Shown one piece after another: positions 7,200 through 15,208 of a DNA stretch of 64,000 bases. Each line of letters starts with the position of its first letter. Positions within the stretch are counted from its first letter, which is position 1. Origin of the DNA: Myxococcota bacterium (GTDB lineage: Bacteria; Myxococcota_A; UBA796); NCBI GenBank assembly GCA_029251165.1, contig JAQXDW010000073.1, forward strand, positions 1 to 64,000. The letters run 5' to 3'. Position numbers and translations under genes: made by a program. The notes under the pieces were generated by a model. The model saw only the letters and a list, made by a program, of their open reading frames with translations. It searched no databases and had not been told where the DNA came from.

Positions 7200-8699
7200 T
7201 CAGCTGAGCCTGGGGAGGCCCCGACGGAGCAGTCCGCCGCGGTTCTTCTCCCGGTCCAGCTCCGCGCGCAGGTTCTCGACGTCGTGCTCCAGCCGCTCGC
7301 GGACCTTGTCCAGCGCGACGAGCTCGGCGCTCTTCTTGGCGACGTCCGCGCGGAGGATGGCGATCTCGCGCTCGGCTTCTTCTCGGGCGCGTCCAGCCTG
7401 CTCGGCGCTGCCCCCGAGCACAGAGATCGCCTCGCGCTTGAAGCCCGCGACCTCGTCGAGTGCCCGCGTCAGCCGCTCGATGACCCCGGTGAGCTGCTGG
7501 ATCTGGAGGGTCTGTCGCTCACTCTCTGCGCGCTTTCCGGTGACCTCGCCGCGCAGATCCTCCATTGCAGACTCCATTGCCTCTCGGCGGGTGCGCTCGG
7601 AGGCGGCCTCGGCTGCCCAGTGGGCGGCATCGACCAGCGGGCCCTTTGCGCGGCGGTGGGAGAGCCCGGACTCGACCCACGCAAGCAAGGGGGCCTCCGC
7701 GACGGCACGGCTGTAGTGGCTCTGCGCCAGCGCCCGGGCGATCTCAGAGCGTCGCCGAACCTCGTCGGGATTGTCGAGCACCGCGTCGAGGATCCCCTCG
7801 ATGTCGTTGCCGATCCAGCCGCCCTCTCCGAGGGTGTCGACCAGGGCGCTGTCGGGGCCGGTGAGGATCGGCAGGCCGCAGCCGAGCTGGTCGACATGGC
7901 GGAAGGACAGCGCGAGGGAGCGCTCGGGGTTCTCGCTCATCCAGTCCAGGGCAGCGGTCGCGGTTGCATAGCGCTTGAGGAGGTCGTCATAGGGCAGCCA
8001 GCCCGGAGTCTCCAGGCGTGGATGCTCCGGCAGCCTCCAGGCGGCCTGCGTGTGCTCTCCAGAGCCCAGCAGCGGGGTGCCGCCATACCAGAGGACCAGT
8101 CCCTCGTTCCGCGCATCGAGGTGAGCGAGCACCCGCTCCAGCGCTGGCACTGGGTTCTGCCAGGGCCACGCAGCGCCGCCAGCCACAAACACCGGCTCCC
8201 GTGGAATGCGCCGCCGGGGTCCGCTCGGGGCGACGAGGGGAACGTGGAGGGTGGGGTCTGTGCGAATGTCGATGCCGGCGAGGGCCATCACCGAGAGCCA
8301 TGACCACCGCTGTCGGGGGTTCGAGACGAGGAAGACGCTCCCGGCGGACAGGGCACGCAGGCACTCCACCGCGGCCTTCGAGAGGCTGCCCTCAAAGGGT
8401 GACTCCAGCAGCCGCGGAGCGTAGAGGTCTACCGCCATCGGTCGCCCCACGCTCCCCAGCGCTGCAGCCTCTTCCAGCTGCACACAGATGATGCGGTCTG
8501 GATCCAAGCGCCGCGCGCGCCAGGCGAGATCTCGGACGTTGTCGTAGCCCCCCGCAGCATCCTGAGCGCGGGTCATGTAGAACACCTCATGGCCGGCCTC
8601 AGACAGCGCACGGCCATGGTGCCAGGCCCGAAGTGCCCCACCAGTGACCGCGCGCCCAGGGGCCGGAAGGGTTCCATGGTGGACAATCAGAATTCGCAT
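7200..8699 (-). CDS. Glycosyltransferase-like protein with C-terminal coiled coil
   Basis: 499 residues. Residues 1-~350 look like a GT-B glycosyltransferase: N-terminal MRILIVHHGTLPAP and GGALRAWHHGRALSEAGHEVFYMTR (glycine-rich first loop), PVFVAGGAAWPWQNPVPALERVL, and a C-terminal QLGCGLPILTG segment where GT4 enzymes bind the nucleotide sugar. Residues ~365-490 form a long coiled coil with few breaks (heptads through SAMEDLRGEVTGKRAESERQ and AEREIAILRADVAKKSAELV), then a basic tail. The coiled coil may drive oligomerisation or scaffold partners. It diverges from the radical SAM gene with only 40 bases between starts, which suggests a shared regulatory region and a linked function. Confidence 0.7.
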   Translation of the reverse strand: MRILIVHHGTLPAPGRAVTGGALRAWHHGRALSEAGHEVFYMTRAQDAAGGYDNVRDLAWRARRLDPDRIICVQLEEAAALGSVGRPMAVDLYAPRLLESPFEGSLSKAAVECLRALSAGSVFLVSNPRQRWSWLSVMALAGIDIRTDPTLHVPLVAPSGPRRRIPREPVFVAGGAAWPWQNPVPALERVLAHLDARNEGLVLWYGGTPLLGSGEHTQAAWRLPEHPRLETPGWLPYDDLLKRYATATAALDWMSENPERSLALSFRHVDQLGCGLPILTGPDSALVDTLGEGGWIGNDIEGILDAVLDNPDEVRRRSEIARALAQSHYSRAVAEAPLLAWVESGLSHRRAKGPLVDAAHWAAEAASERTRREAMESAMEDLRGEVTGKRAESERQTLQIQQLTGVIERLTRALDEVAGFKREAISVLGGSAEQAGRAREEAEREIAILRADVAKKSAELVALDKVRERLEHDVENLRAELDREKNRGGLLRRGLPRLS

Positions 8700-8739
8700 A
8701 CCGATGAGACTATCGCACCCCCACTGTTAGAGCCTCTCC

Positions 8740-10767
8740 ATGACCCCGGCTGATGCCCTCCTCCGCGACGCACGCATGTACCTGTCTCGGAAGCTCAACC
8801 ACTCCCTCGCGCCACCAGACCGTGTCAGCGTCAACGTCACCCTGCGCTGCAACCTCACCTGCACCATGTGCACGACCTGCTACGACGCCCCTGAGCTGTC
8901 CTGTGCGGAGATCAAGGGGATCATCGATCAGACCGCGGCGTGGGGAGTCGAGGTGTTCAACCCGCTGGGCGGCGAGCCGTTTATGCGCGGTGACATCGAG
9001 GAGATTCTCTCCTATGCCGTCCGCCGGGGATTCTACGTCACGGTCACCACCAACGGCACACTGATCACACCGAGACGGGCGCGGGCCATCGCTGCGATTC
9101 CCAGCGACCGGCTGCACTTCAATTTTTCCCTCGACGGCGACGAGATCGCCAACGATCTGGTCCGAGGGCAGGGGATGTGGCAGCGAGCCATCGCTGGCTA
9201 CCAGCGGATCCGTGCTGCGGACGCAGAGGCCGGAAACTCTCGGAGAAAGATCCTCTCCAACACCATCCTCCATGCCGCCAACCTCGATCGGTTCGAGGCC
9301 ATCCTCGACGCGCAGGCGGCGCTGGGCTTTGACGGCGTACAGATCCTCAACCTGTTTCGCGCCGGACCAGACACCCCGAAGGAAGCCGCAGCGCTGTGGT
9401 TCCGACCCCGACACCTGGCGGCACTCTCCGCGCTCTCTGGACGGCTCGCCAGTCGTGCGGAGCAGCAGCCCGATGTCGGCTACTGCATCCAGAATTCTCC
9501 AGAAGACCTGCGTCAGATCCCGAGCTACTACCGCGACGACCTCACTCCGCTGGAGGCTCCCTGCTGGGCGGGCTGGAAGGAGCTGTACATCAACGCCGAC
9601 GGTGCCGCGATCATGTGCGATGGCAAGCTGGACTTCCTCGCAGGTGCGTTTGGCAGTGTTCGAGAGCAGACCCTCCAGCAGCTCTGGCGCTCTCCGGCGC
9701 TCCGCGCGCGCCGAGAAGTGGTCAAGACCTGCACCACACCCTGTGTGCAGAATTGCTACCTGCGTCGGGAGAGCGACTCTGGGCGCTCCCTGCTAAGCAG
9801 CGCGGTCTCCATGGCCTCCCGCCGGGCTTCCCGACGGCTCTCCGCCCTGCGCTCTCGGGTCGAGGCGCTCCCCGATGCGCGCCTGTGCTTAGAGCTGACC
9901 GATGTTCCGACCGACGGCCCCCGCTGGCAGACCCTCACTGCCAGCACGCCCGAGCCGGCAACTCCCGAGAGCTGGACGCGCCTCCGAGACCGTGGCTATC
10001 TTGACTTCGGACGTGGCTTCATGGGCTTCGAGGTGGTTCGCTCGGTGATGGCCGATCTGCGCAGTGCTCGGATGCGGTTTGGCTGCCTTTCTCTGGCGTG
10101 GCGAGGGGAGCCGCTGCTCCACCCGGAGCTGGAGCCGATCCTTGACTTTCTGCTTGCCGAGAAGGCCGACGGTCGGTTTGATCGCCTCCGGATCGAGACC
10201 GATGGCACCTTCCTCACCCCCTCCATTGCAGAGAAGCTGGGGATCGAGTGGGTGGTGACGCTGCCCTGTGACCGCCTCGCGCTCCTGGCGAATGCAGAGC
10301 GGGTGGTGCTCAAGGTGACCGCTGCACCGGGAGTCGATCCCGTCGCGCTCTGTGCCCGTCACCCAGGCTTCACGCCGGCTGCTGGGCGTCTTCCAGCGGA
10401 GGGGACTCGGGTGCTGTGGTTTGCCCGCAGCGATCACGATCACTACCTGGAGAACGCCAAGGCCCGCCGCCAGCTCGCTCGGGTCGCGGATGCCCTCGAC
10501 CTGACCGCAGAGCTGGGTGAAGAGGACCGTCCCCGACGCTGCACAGCACCGCAGCGAACCCCCACGGTCAGCTGGGACGGGAAGATCACCCTCTGCTCGC
10601 GAGATGTGCAGCTCCACAACCGGGTCGGCGAGGTCACCAGCGGGCAGCTCTCTGAGGTCTGGCGCTCTGAGGTGCTGGCGGCAGACCGGGCTGCAGTAGC
10701 GCGTCAGGGAGTTCCGGCACGAGACCTCTGCCGAGACTGCTCACGTCCCTGGAGTCCGAACCACTGA
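8740..10767 (+). CDS. Tandem radical SAM/SPASM fusion, second half degenerate
   Basis: 675 residues made of two similar halves. Half one has the radical SAM cluster motif CNLTCTMC (Cys37, 41, 44), LGGEPFMRGDIEEIL, TTNGTLITPRRA and a SPASM-type Cys region (CWAGWKELYINADGAAIMC, then CTTPCVQNC). Half two, from ~380, keeps WRGEPLLHPELEPILDFL, ETDGTFLTPSIA and a second SPASM region (CTAPQRT, ITLCSRD, DLCRDCSR), but has no CxxxCxxC, so it should not bind the SAM cluster. Half one may modify a peptide, sugar or lipid; half two may bind substrate or auxiliary Fe-S clusters. ATG at 8740. Confidence 0.85.
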   Translation: MTPADALLRDARMYLSRKLNHSLAPPDRVSVNVTLRCNLTCTMCTTCYDAPELSCAEIKGIIDQTAAWGVEVFNPLGGEPFMRGDIEEILSYAVRRGFYVTVTTNGTLITPRRARAIAAIPSDRLHFNFSLDGDEIANDLVRGQGMWQRAIAGYQRIRAADAEAGNSRRKILSNTILHAANLDRFEAILDAQAALGFDGVQILNLFRAGPDTPKEAAALWFRPRHLAALSALSGRLASRAEQQPDVGYCIQNSPEDLRQIPSYYRDDLTPLEAPCWAGWKELYINADGAAIMCDGKLDFLAGAFGSVREQTLQQLWRSPALRARREVVKTCTTPCVQNCYLRRESDSGRSLLSSAVSMASRRASRRLSALRSRVEALPDARLCLELTDVPTDGPRWQTLTASTPEPATPESWTRLRDRGYLDFGRGFMGFEVVRSVMADLRSARMRFGCLSLAWRGEPLLHPELEPILDFLLAEKADGRFDRLRIETDGTFLTPSIAEKLGIEWVVTLPCDRLALLANAERVVLKVTAAPGVDPVALCARHPGFTPAAGRLPAEGTRVLWFARSDHDHYLENAKARRQLARVADALDLTAELGEEDRPRRCTAPQRTPTVSWDGKITLCSRDVQLHNRVGEVTSGQLSEVWRSEVLAADRAAVARQGVPARDLCRDCSRPWSPNH

Positions 10768-10769
10768 CG

Positions 10770-10822
10770 GGGGCTCACTGCCAGGGGCTCACTGCCAGGG
10801 GCTCACTGCCAGGGGCTCACTG
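10770..10822. repeat. 14-bp tandem repeat, 3.8 copies, spanning a stop codon
   Basis: The unit GGGGCTCACTGCCA occurs at 10770-10783, 10784-10797 and 10798-10811, followed by a partial copy to 10822. It lies between the convergent radical SAM (stop 10765-10767) and M48 protease genes. On the minus strand each unit reads CAGTGAGCCCC, so every copy repeats the protease gene's last codon and stop (CAG TGA). Confidence 0.95.
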
Positions 10823-11563
10823 ACGACTGCCGCCAGGGAACTGGATGACGGTCCCACCATCGGCCGGTGGAGAACGCACCGCAGCGGTGACGGGTGGAGA
10901 CGCCAGGCCCAGCCGGGTGCGAATCCGGGCAGCGCGAGAGCGGGGCTCAGGATGGGAGCCGAGCATGCCGCTCGCAGGGGCGTCCTGGGCGAGTCGCTCC
11001 AGCAGCCGGGCGAGTCCGCTTGGGTCGTAGCCTGCAGACTGCATCAGTCCGATGGCCGTCTCGTCTGCCTCCAGCTCATGACCCCGCGTGAAGCCTCGGG
11101 AGATGACCGTCGCGGCTGCATTCTGGAGGAGCTGGCGCACGATGCTGCCGCCGATGATGCCGAGCACAAACCGGGCTAACGCTGCCCACTGGACGCGGGT
11201 GAGGAAGTGATCGTGGGTGAGGTGACCAAGCTCATGGGCGATGACCCCGGCGAGCATGTCCTCGTCTTCCTGGGTCTCCGCCAGCAGGCCTTCCCAGATG
11301 TAGATCCGACCATTCGGCAGTGCAACGGCGTTCTTGATCGGTCCTGCGAGAACCCGGAAGCTCGCCTGTAGCTTCTGCGAGCCGAGAAGCTTTGCGCCGA
11401 TGGCTTCTACTCGGGGATCTTCACGACCCTCGCCGAACTGCGTGGCAAGCATGCGCTCTGCGCGTCGCCCCTCGGTCCGCTTTAGCAGTCCCGGCCAGGC
11501 GATGGCCAAGAGAAGACGGAGCATCGGCAGCGCGACGAAGATGAGGACGAAGAGGTGTGCCAC
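10817..11563 (-). CDS. M48-family membrane metalloprotease
   Basis: 248 residues with an N-terminal membrane segment (LFVLIFVALPMLRLLLAIAWPGLL). The zinc motif is HELGH at 110-114 within VIAHELGHLTHDHF, and the third ligand region is HELEADETAIGLM. A conserved NAVALPNGRIYIWEGLL strand precedes the active site, and a second hydrophobic stretch (FVLGIIGGSIV) lies between them. This is the BepA/LoiP/HtpX-like layout, so it probably degrades or quality-controls misfolded envelope proteins. It is the last gene of a cluster with a porin-like gene, dapA and dapB, 12 bases after dapB. Its stop is inside the tandem repeat at 10770-10822. Confidence 0.9.
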   Translation of the reverse strand: MAHLFVLIFVALPMLRLLLAIAWPGLLKRTEGRRAERMLATQFGEGREDPRVEAIGAKLLGSQKLQASFRVLAGPIKNAVALPNGRIYIWEGLLAETQEDEDMLAGVIAHELGHLTHDHFLTRVQWAALARFVLGIIGGSIVRQLLQNAAATVISRGFTRGHELEADETAIGLMQSAGYDPSGLARLLERLAQDAPASGMLGSHPEPRSRAARIRTRLGLASPPVTAAVRSPPADGGTVIQFPGGSRQ

Positions 11564-11575
11564 ACCTGCTGACTA

Positions 11576-12187
11576 TCAGGGTCGGTGCAGACCGTGGGGA
11601 AGATCGCAGATTCGCTTCGCCCACCGAAGCGCGCCGATGGCGAACACGGCGCGTCGGGTGGCGACATGCTTTAGCTCCAGCCGCTCCCCCGGGCCGGACA
11701 GCCAGACCGTGTGCTCACCGACGGTATCGCCCAGTCGGAGGCTGTGTTGCTCGGGCTGAGGACCGCCAGACTCGACCACTGCGCGTGCCAGCCGCTTCGC
11801 GGTCCCGCTGGGGGCGTCTTTCTTTTGATTGTGATGGACCTCGACGATCTCGACCTCCCACTCCTCCGGCATCGCGATGACCGCGGCGCGGATGAGGTCG
11901 ATGAGCATCGGGACACCGGCTGAGAAATTCGGCACGATGGCGACGGCTGCGCCCTGGGCATACTCGGCCAGTGCCGCCTCAGGGAGATCACCGGTTGTGC
12001 CAATGACCAGCGACTGACCCGAGAGACGGGGCAGCAGCGCTGCGAGACCGGCTGCGGAGGTGACGTCGATGACCACGTCGCAGTCTGGAACGGGGCCGCC
12101 GCGGCCAATGGCGATCGCTGCTCCAGCAGCCTGCTCCATGATGAGCCGACCGAGCCGTCCGGTCGCGCCGTGGACCGCGATTCGCAT
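11576..12187 (-). CDS. dapB: 4-hydroxy-tetrahydrodipicolinate reductase, compact form
   Basis: NAD(P)H-dependent reductase of the lysine/diaminopimelate pathway, acting directly after DapA. The N-terminal GATGRLGRLIMEQ is the dinucleotide motif, IGTTGDLPEAAL and VPNFSAGV follow, and the catalytic loop HHNQKKDAPSGTAKRL is intact. The C-terminal GEHTVWLSGPGERLELKH is typical. At 203 residues it is about 40-70 shorter than most DapB proteins, mainly because the region after the first helix is reduced. The chosen ATG at 12187 shares a base with the dapA stop (TGATG), which indicates translational coupling. Confidence 0.93.
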   Translation of the reverse strand: MRIAVHGATGRLGRLIMEQAAGAAIAIGRGGPVPDCDVVIDVTSAAGLAALLPRLSGQSLVIGTTGDLPEAALAEYAQGAAVAIVPNFSAGVPMLIDLIRAAVIAMPEEWEVEIVEVHHNQKKDAPSGTAKRLARAVVESGGPQPEQHSLRLGDTVGEHTVWLSGPGERLELKHVATRRAVFAIGALRWAKRICDLPHGLHRP

Positions 12188-13044
12188 CAAGCCAGACCGC
12201 TGATCAGGGCTGCCGGCGGGGCTTCTCCAGGTGCCAGGGGGAGCCGGACCTCGTTCTCGCACAGGCCCATTGCAGCCATCGCAGCCTTGACGGGCACCGG
12301 GTTGGAGGACGAGAACAGGTAGCGGACCACCGGCATCAGCCGATCAGACAGCCCGCGGAGGGCAGCGATGTCTCCGCTGTTGGCGGCCTCATACCAGGCG
12401 ACCGTCTGTGCTGGTGCGGGGTTTGAGACCACCGAGATGACCCCATGGCCGCCCATCGCGGTCAGCGGCGCGAAGGTGAAGTCGTCGCCGGAGAGGATGG
12501 AGACGTCTGTGTCGTGGAGGCGCTGGAGGATGTCGATGCCGAGCGCGACATCTCCCGTGGCCTCCTTGAGCGCCACCACACCCGGGGTCCGGCAGAGGGA
12601 CTCCAGCTGGCTTGCCGGCAGGCGCTGACCGGTCCGACCGGGCACATGGTAGAGCACCACGGGCAGCCCGGGCGCGCAGGCCGCCTGGACATGCGCGGCG
12701 AGGCCTGCGGGGTTGGGCTTGTTGTAGTACGGGAACACCACGAGCGCGGCGTCTGCACCGAGGTCGCGGGCTTCCTCGATGGCGGCGACGGTCTTGGCGG
12801 TCGAATTTGAGCCGCAGCCTGCGATGACCGGTACGCTGCCGCCGGCAGCTGCAACGGCCGTCCGAATGCACCCAGACCACTCCGCGTGGCTCAGCGTCGG
12901 GGTCTCTCCGGTGGTGCCGCAGGGCACAAGCCCATGAACGCCCGCCGCGAGCTGTCGGTCGCAGTGCGCCCGATAGATGTCGAGATCGACCTCACCGCTC
13001 TTAAACGGTGTGATCAGAGCCGTGTAGACGCCACGGAGCTGCAT
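12187..13044 (-). CDS. dapA: 4-hydroxy-tetrahydrodipicolinate synthase
   Basis: Condenses pyruvate with aspartate semialdehyde, the committed step to meso-diaminopimelate and lysine. 285 residues forming a single TIM barrel. The Schiff-base lysine is Lys160 in GVVALKEATGD, the catalytic Tyr132 lies in LYHVPGRTGQ, and the GTTGE substrate loop is at 43-47. GGAG lies close before the ATG at 13044. It follows the porin-like gene by 9 bases and overlaps dapB by one base, so cell-wall precursor synthesis is transcribed here with two envelope proteins. Confidence 0.97.
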   Translation of the reverse strand: MQLRGVYTALITPFKSGEVDLDIYRAHCDRQLAAGVHGLVPCGTTGETPTLSHAEWSGCIRTAVAAAGGSVPVIAGCGSNSTAKTVAAIEEARDLGADAALVVFPYYNKPNPAGLAAHVQAACAPGLPVVLYHVPGRTGQRLPASQLESLCRTPGVVALKEATGDVALGIDILQRLHDTDVSILSGDDFTFAPLTAMGGHGVISVVSNPAPAQTVAWYEAANSGDIAALRGLSDRLMPVVRYLFSSSNPVPVKAAMAAMGLCENEVRLPLAPGEAPPAALISGLA

Positions 13045-13053
13045 TGGGGACTC

Positions 13054-14421
13054 CTAAAACTCGACGGTGCCCAAGATCTGAGCGCCGACTGCCGGGCGAT
13101 CAAATTCACCGCCAAGCTCGTCATCAGTGTAGTTGCTGAAGTAGGAACCGGGCAGGAACACGCCGACGGTGCCGTCAAACACAAAGTGCTCGAACGGACG
13201 GAAGACGACCCGGGCGTCGATCTCGGAGCCGTAGCCCTTGTCGTCGGCTTGCGCCTCGGGCAGTGCGGCGGCCTGGGCGAGGAAGTAGCTGACGTCTACA
13301 GTGAGCTCATCGGAGATGACGTACCCGACACGAGGGCGCACATAGAGGGCGTTGCTCAAGGCATAGCCGGTGCGTGCGGCGCCGGTGTCGCGACCGGCAT
13401 TGTTGTCGTTGGAGACGGTCGGGGTGAGGGTCGGCATCGGCTCCTCGAACAGGAAGAGCGTCTGGTTGAAGTCCCGATCGAAGGTGAACGTCTTGAAATT
13501 GTCGTCCGTGGTGTCCTTGTCGCCGGTTGCGAGACCGCCGCTGAGGCCGACCCGGATGCGGTCGAGGGTGTAGCCGGCGTCGATCATGGCACCGAAGGCA
13601 TTGATCGAGGCATCGTTGAGACCATCGCCGAGGTCTCCGCGGCCGATCTGAGCGACGAACTCTGTCTCGATCTCCAGCGGCCCTGCCGTCGCGGCACCCC
13701 AGAAGTCCAAGGTGTACATCCCAAACGTCTCACCGTCGTAGTCGTATCGTCGGTAGATGTTGTAGATGCCGATCCCGGCCTGCTCGGTCTGGTAGAGCAC
13801 CGATCCGGTCACGCTCCAGACGTCGTCGCTTTCATTGACGAACTGCTCGGCGTTGGTCTCCAGGCCTCCCTGGAGGTAGACCTGCCCGGCCCGACCGGTG
13901 AACTGAATCCGATCGACGGTGTCGCCGAACTCTTGGTTCGCAGCGTTGCCGGCGTTGAGGAGCATGCCGCTTCCCCACTCCACGGGCATCCGGCCGAAGC
14001 GAAGCTGACCGGCGCCGGTGTGGACCTCGGCGAAGGCCCGGGTGACCCGGATGTTCTGCAGGGTGCTGCCACCCTCATCGGTGGTCGGCGGCTGGACCGC
14101 GCCGGTGAGGAGGACCGGATCATCACCGAGTGCCGGGTCGGAAAACTGAATCGCCTCGTCCCCCCACATGGTGTACGGCAGCAGGTCGAGCTGCGTGAAC
14201 AGACCGACCTTGTCCGACATCAGCCAGCCAGGCTGAAGCCTCAGTCGGTGATCAATGAGTGCTGCTGCGCCCTCAGCGTTGGTGTTGGTGCTCGAGAGGG
14301 AGAGCGAATTAAAATACTGCCCCCGCGCTCTGTAGTGGCCATCCCACACCACCTCCGCTGCGGAAGCAGAGAGGGGGGCAATCAGCAAGGCCAGTGCAAT
14401 AAATCGAGGTCTCAAGGTCAC
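13054..14421 (-). CDS. Outer-membrane beta-barrel protein (porin / alginate-export-like)
   Basis: 455 residues. The signal peptide (FIALALLIAPLSASA) has probable cleavage after ASA. The mature chain has the alternating pattern of membrane strands throughout (VVWDGHYRARGQYFNSLSL, DHRLRLQPGWLMSDKVGLFTQLDLLP, AEVHTGAGQLRFGRMPVEWGSG) and ends in ILGTVEF with the C-terminal Phe recognised by the BAM machinery. The LRFGRMPVEWGSGML segment resembles alginate-export/OprD-like barrels. Cargo cannot be deduced. It is the first gene of the cluster leading to dapA, dapB and the M48 protease. Confidence 0.8.
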   Translation of the reverse strand: MTLRPRFIALALLIAPLSASAAEVVWDGHYRARGQYFNSLSLSSTNTNAEGAAALIDHRLRLQPGWLMSDKVGLFTQLDLLPYTMWGDEAIQFSDPALGDDPVLLTGAVQPPTTDEGGSTLQNIRVTRAFAEVHTGAGQLRFGRMPVEWGSGMLLNAGNAANQEFGDTVDRIQFTGRAGQVYLQGGLETNAEQFVNESDDVWSVTGSVLYQTEQAGIGIYNIYRRYDYDGETFGMYTLDFWGAATAGPLEIETEFVAQIGRGDLGDGLNDASINAFGAMIDAGYTLDRIRVGLSGGLATGDKDTTDDNFKTFTFDRDFNQTLFLFEEPMPTLTPTVSNDNNAGRDTGAARTGYALSNALYVRPRVGYVISDELTVDVSYFLAQAAALPEAQADDKGYGSEIDARVVFRPFEHFVFDGTVGVFLPGSYFSNYTDDELGGEFDRPAVGAQILGTVEF

Positions 14422-14490
14422 GCCTCTTGAGTGAATTGGAGTCGCATGGTGCGCTCGGAGGAGGGCATGACTAGCACGACCCCTTTTATG

Positions 14491-14515
14491 CCGTCAACCT
14501 TCCCTGGGTTGACGG
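14491..14515. promoter_or_regulatory. 9-bp inverted repeat between divergent genes
   Basis: CCGTCAACC (14491-14499) and GGTTGACGG (14507-14515) are perfect complements separated by 7 bases. The repeat lies between the divergent starts at 14421 and 14546, where an operator is expected. No T-run follows on either strand, so a terminator is less likely. Confidence 0.5.
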
Positions 14516-14545
14516 ATCGTTGACATCGGTGGCAGGGTCGTCTTG

Positions 14546-14788
14546 ATGCTGGCCTTTATGAAGCTGTTGTGGCGGAACTGGAAGAGGGTTGTCCACGGAA
14601 TCAACGGGGCGATCAGCTTTACCCTGATGAGCGTGGCCTATATCCTCGGGCTCGGTCCCGTCGCGGTTTACTTCAAGATCACCCGCGCTGATTTGTTGGA
14701 TCGGGGACTGGGAGAGGGCTTGGAGAGCTACTGGATAGCGCTCGAGCCCGACGATGCTGATGTGGTTCGAGTTCAGCGTCCCTGGTAG
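14546..14788 (+). CDS. Small membrane protein of unknown function
   Basis: 80 residues from ATG 14546, which has AGGG about 9 bases upstream; ATG 14558 is an alternative. A basic N-terminus (MKLLWRNWKRVVHGI) precedes one strong membrane segment (FTLMSVAYILGLGPVAVYF), then an acidic tail ending SYWIALEPDDADVVRVQRPW. The pattern of Trp/Arg start, one helix with a GP pair and a SYW-containing tail resembles small proteins found with SxtJ/DUF5989 genes in surface-glycan or carbamoylation loci. That assignment rests on recollection of the pattern plus the DUF5989-like gene nearby. No carbamoyltransferase is present in the window. Confidence 0.5.
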   Translation: MLAFMKLLWRNWKRVVHGINGAISFTLMSVAYILGLGPVAVYFKITRADLLDRGLGEGLESYWIALEPDDADVVRVQRPW

Positions 14789-14936
14789 CACCCACACATT
14801 TTTCTCATTTTGTCGGGCAGCGGGTGAAGGCGCTCTGGTCAGCACACCAGCTGGCGCAGCATGACTCCGCGTGAGCGGCTGGTGAGATCACCTGGCTCGC
14901 ACCTGCCGGATGGTTTCTGCGGAGCTGAGCCCTGAG

Positions 14937-14974
14937 AGCCCGTGCCGAAGAAGCCCGTGCCGAAGAAGCCCGCG
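14937..14974. repeat. 15-bp tandem repeat, 2.5 copies
   Basis: The unit AGCCCGTGCCGAAGA occurs at 14937-14951 and 14952-14966, followed by a partial copy. It begins 4 bases beyond the stop of the minus-strand small gene at 14978-15157. The remainder of the 14789-14936 interval shows nothing recognisable. Confidence 0.9.
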
Positions 14975-14977
14975 CTC

Positions 14978-15157
14978 TTAGATCACGGTGTAGATGAATG
15001 GCAGCACCGGTGAGCTCTCCGCGAACAGGATGAAGGCCACCATCAACGCCAAGACCAGCACGATCGGAGTCATCCACCATGCTTTGTTGTGGACGATGAA
15101 GTCCGCAAATTCACGGGCGATGCTCTGGCGGGCGTTTGGGATGCTGTCGTCGGACAT
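14978..15157 (-). CDS. DUF5989-like small membrane protein
   Basis: A 59-residue protein translated from ATG at 15157 to TAA at 14978-14980. It has a soluble N-terminus (MSDDSIPNARQSIAREF) and a WWMTPIVLVLALMVAFILF membrane segment, and ends ESSPVLPFIYTVI. The combination of W/P-rich entry to the helix and a closing PFIYT motif is what I associate with DUF5989, usually located beside SxtJ-like and carbamoyltransferase genes in glycan clusters. It is the last gene of the minus-strand polysaccharide-type cluster, 51 bases after the glycosyltransferase-like gene, consistent with a shared transcript. Its molecular role is unknown. Confidence 0.65.
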   Translation of the reverse strand: MSDDSIPNARQSIAREFADFIVHNKAWWMTPIVLVLALMVAFILFAESSPVLPFIYTVI

Positions 15158-15208
15158 GTGGGGCTCCGGTCGTGGAGGACAGCGTAGCAGGTTTTGGATC
15201 TGATTCGA

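Noticed and set aside
12886..14430. A 514-residue plus-strand frame over the dapA start and porin gene
   Set aside because: It runs antisense to two well-supported genes and its product has no family features; the high GC content keeps the frame open.
14767..14786. A GGTTCGAGTT stretch resembling a tRNA T-loop
   Set aside because: No acceptor stem or anticodon arm surrounds it, and it lies inside a small coding region.
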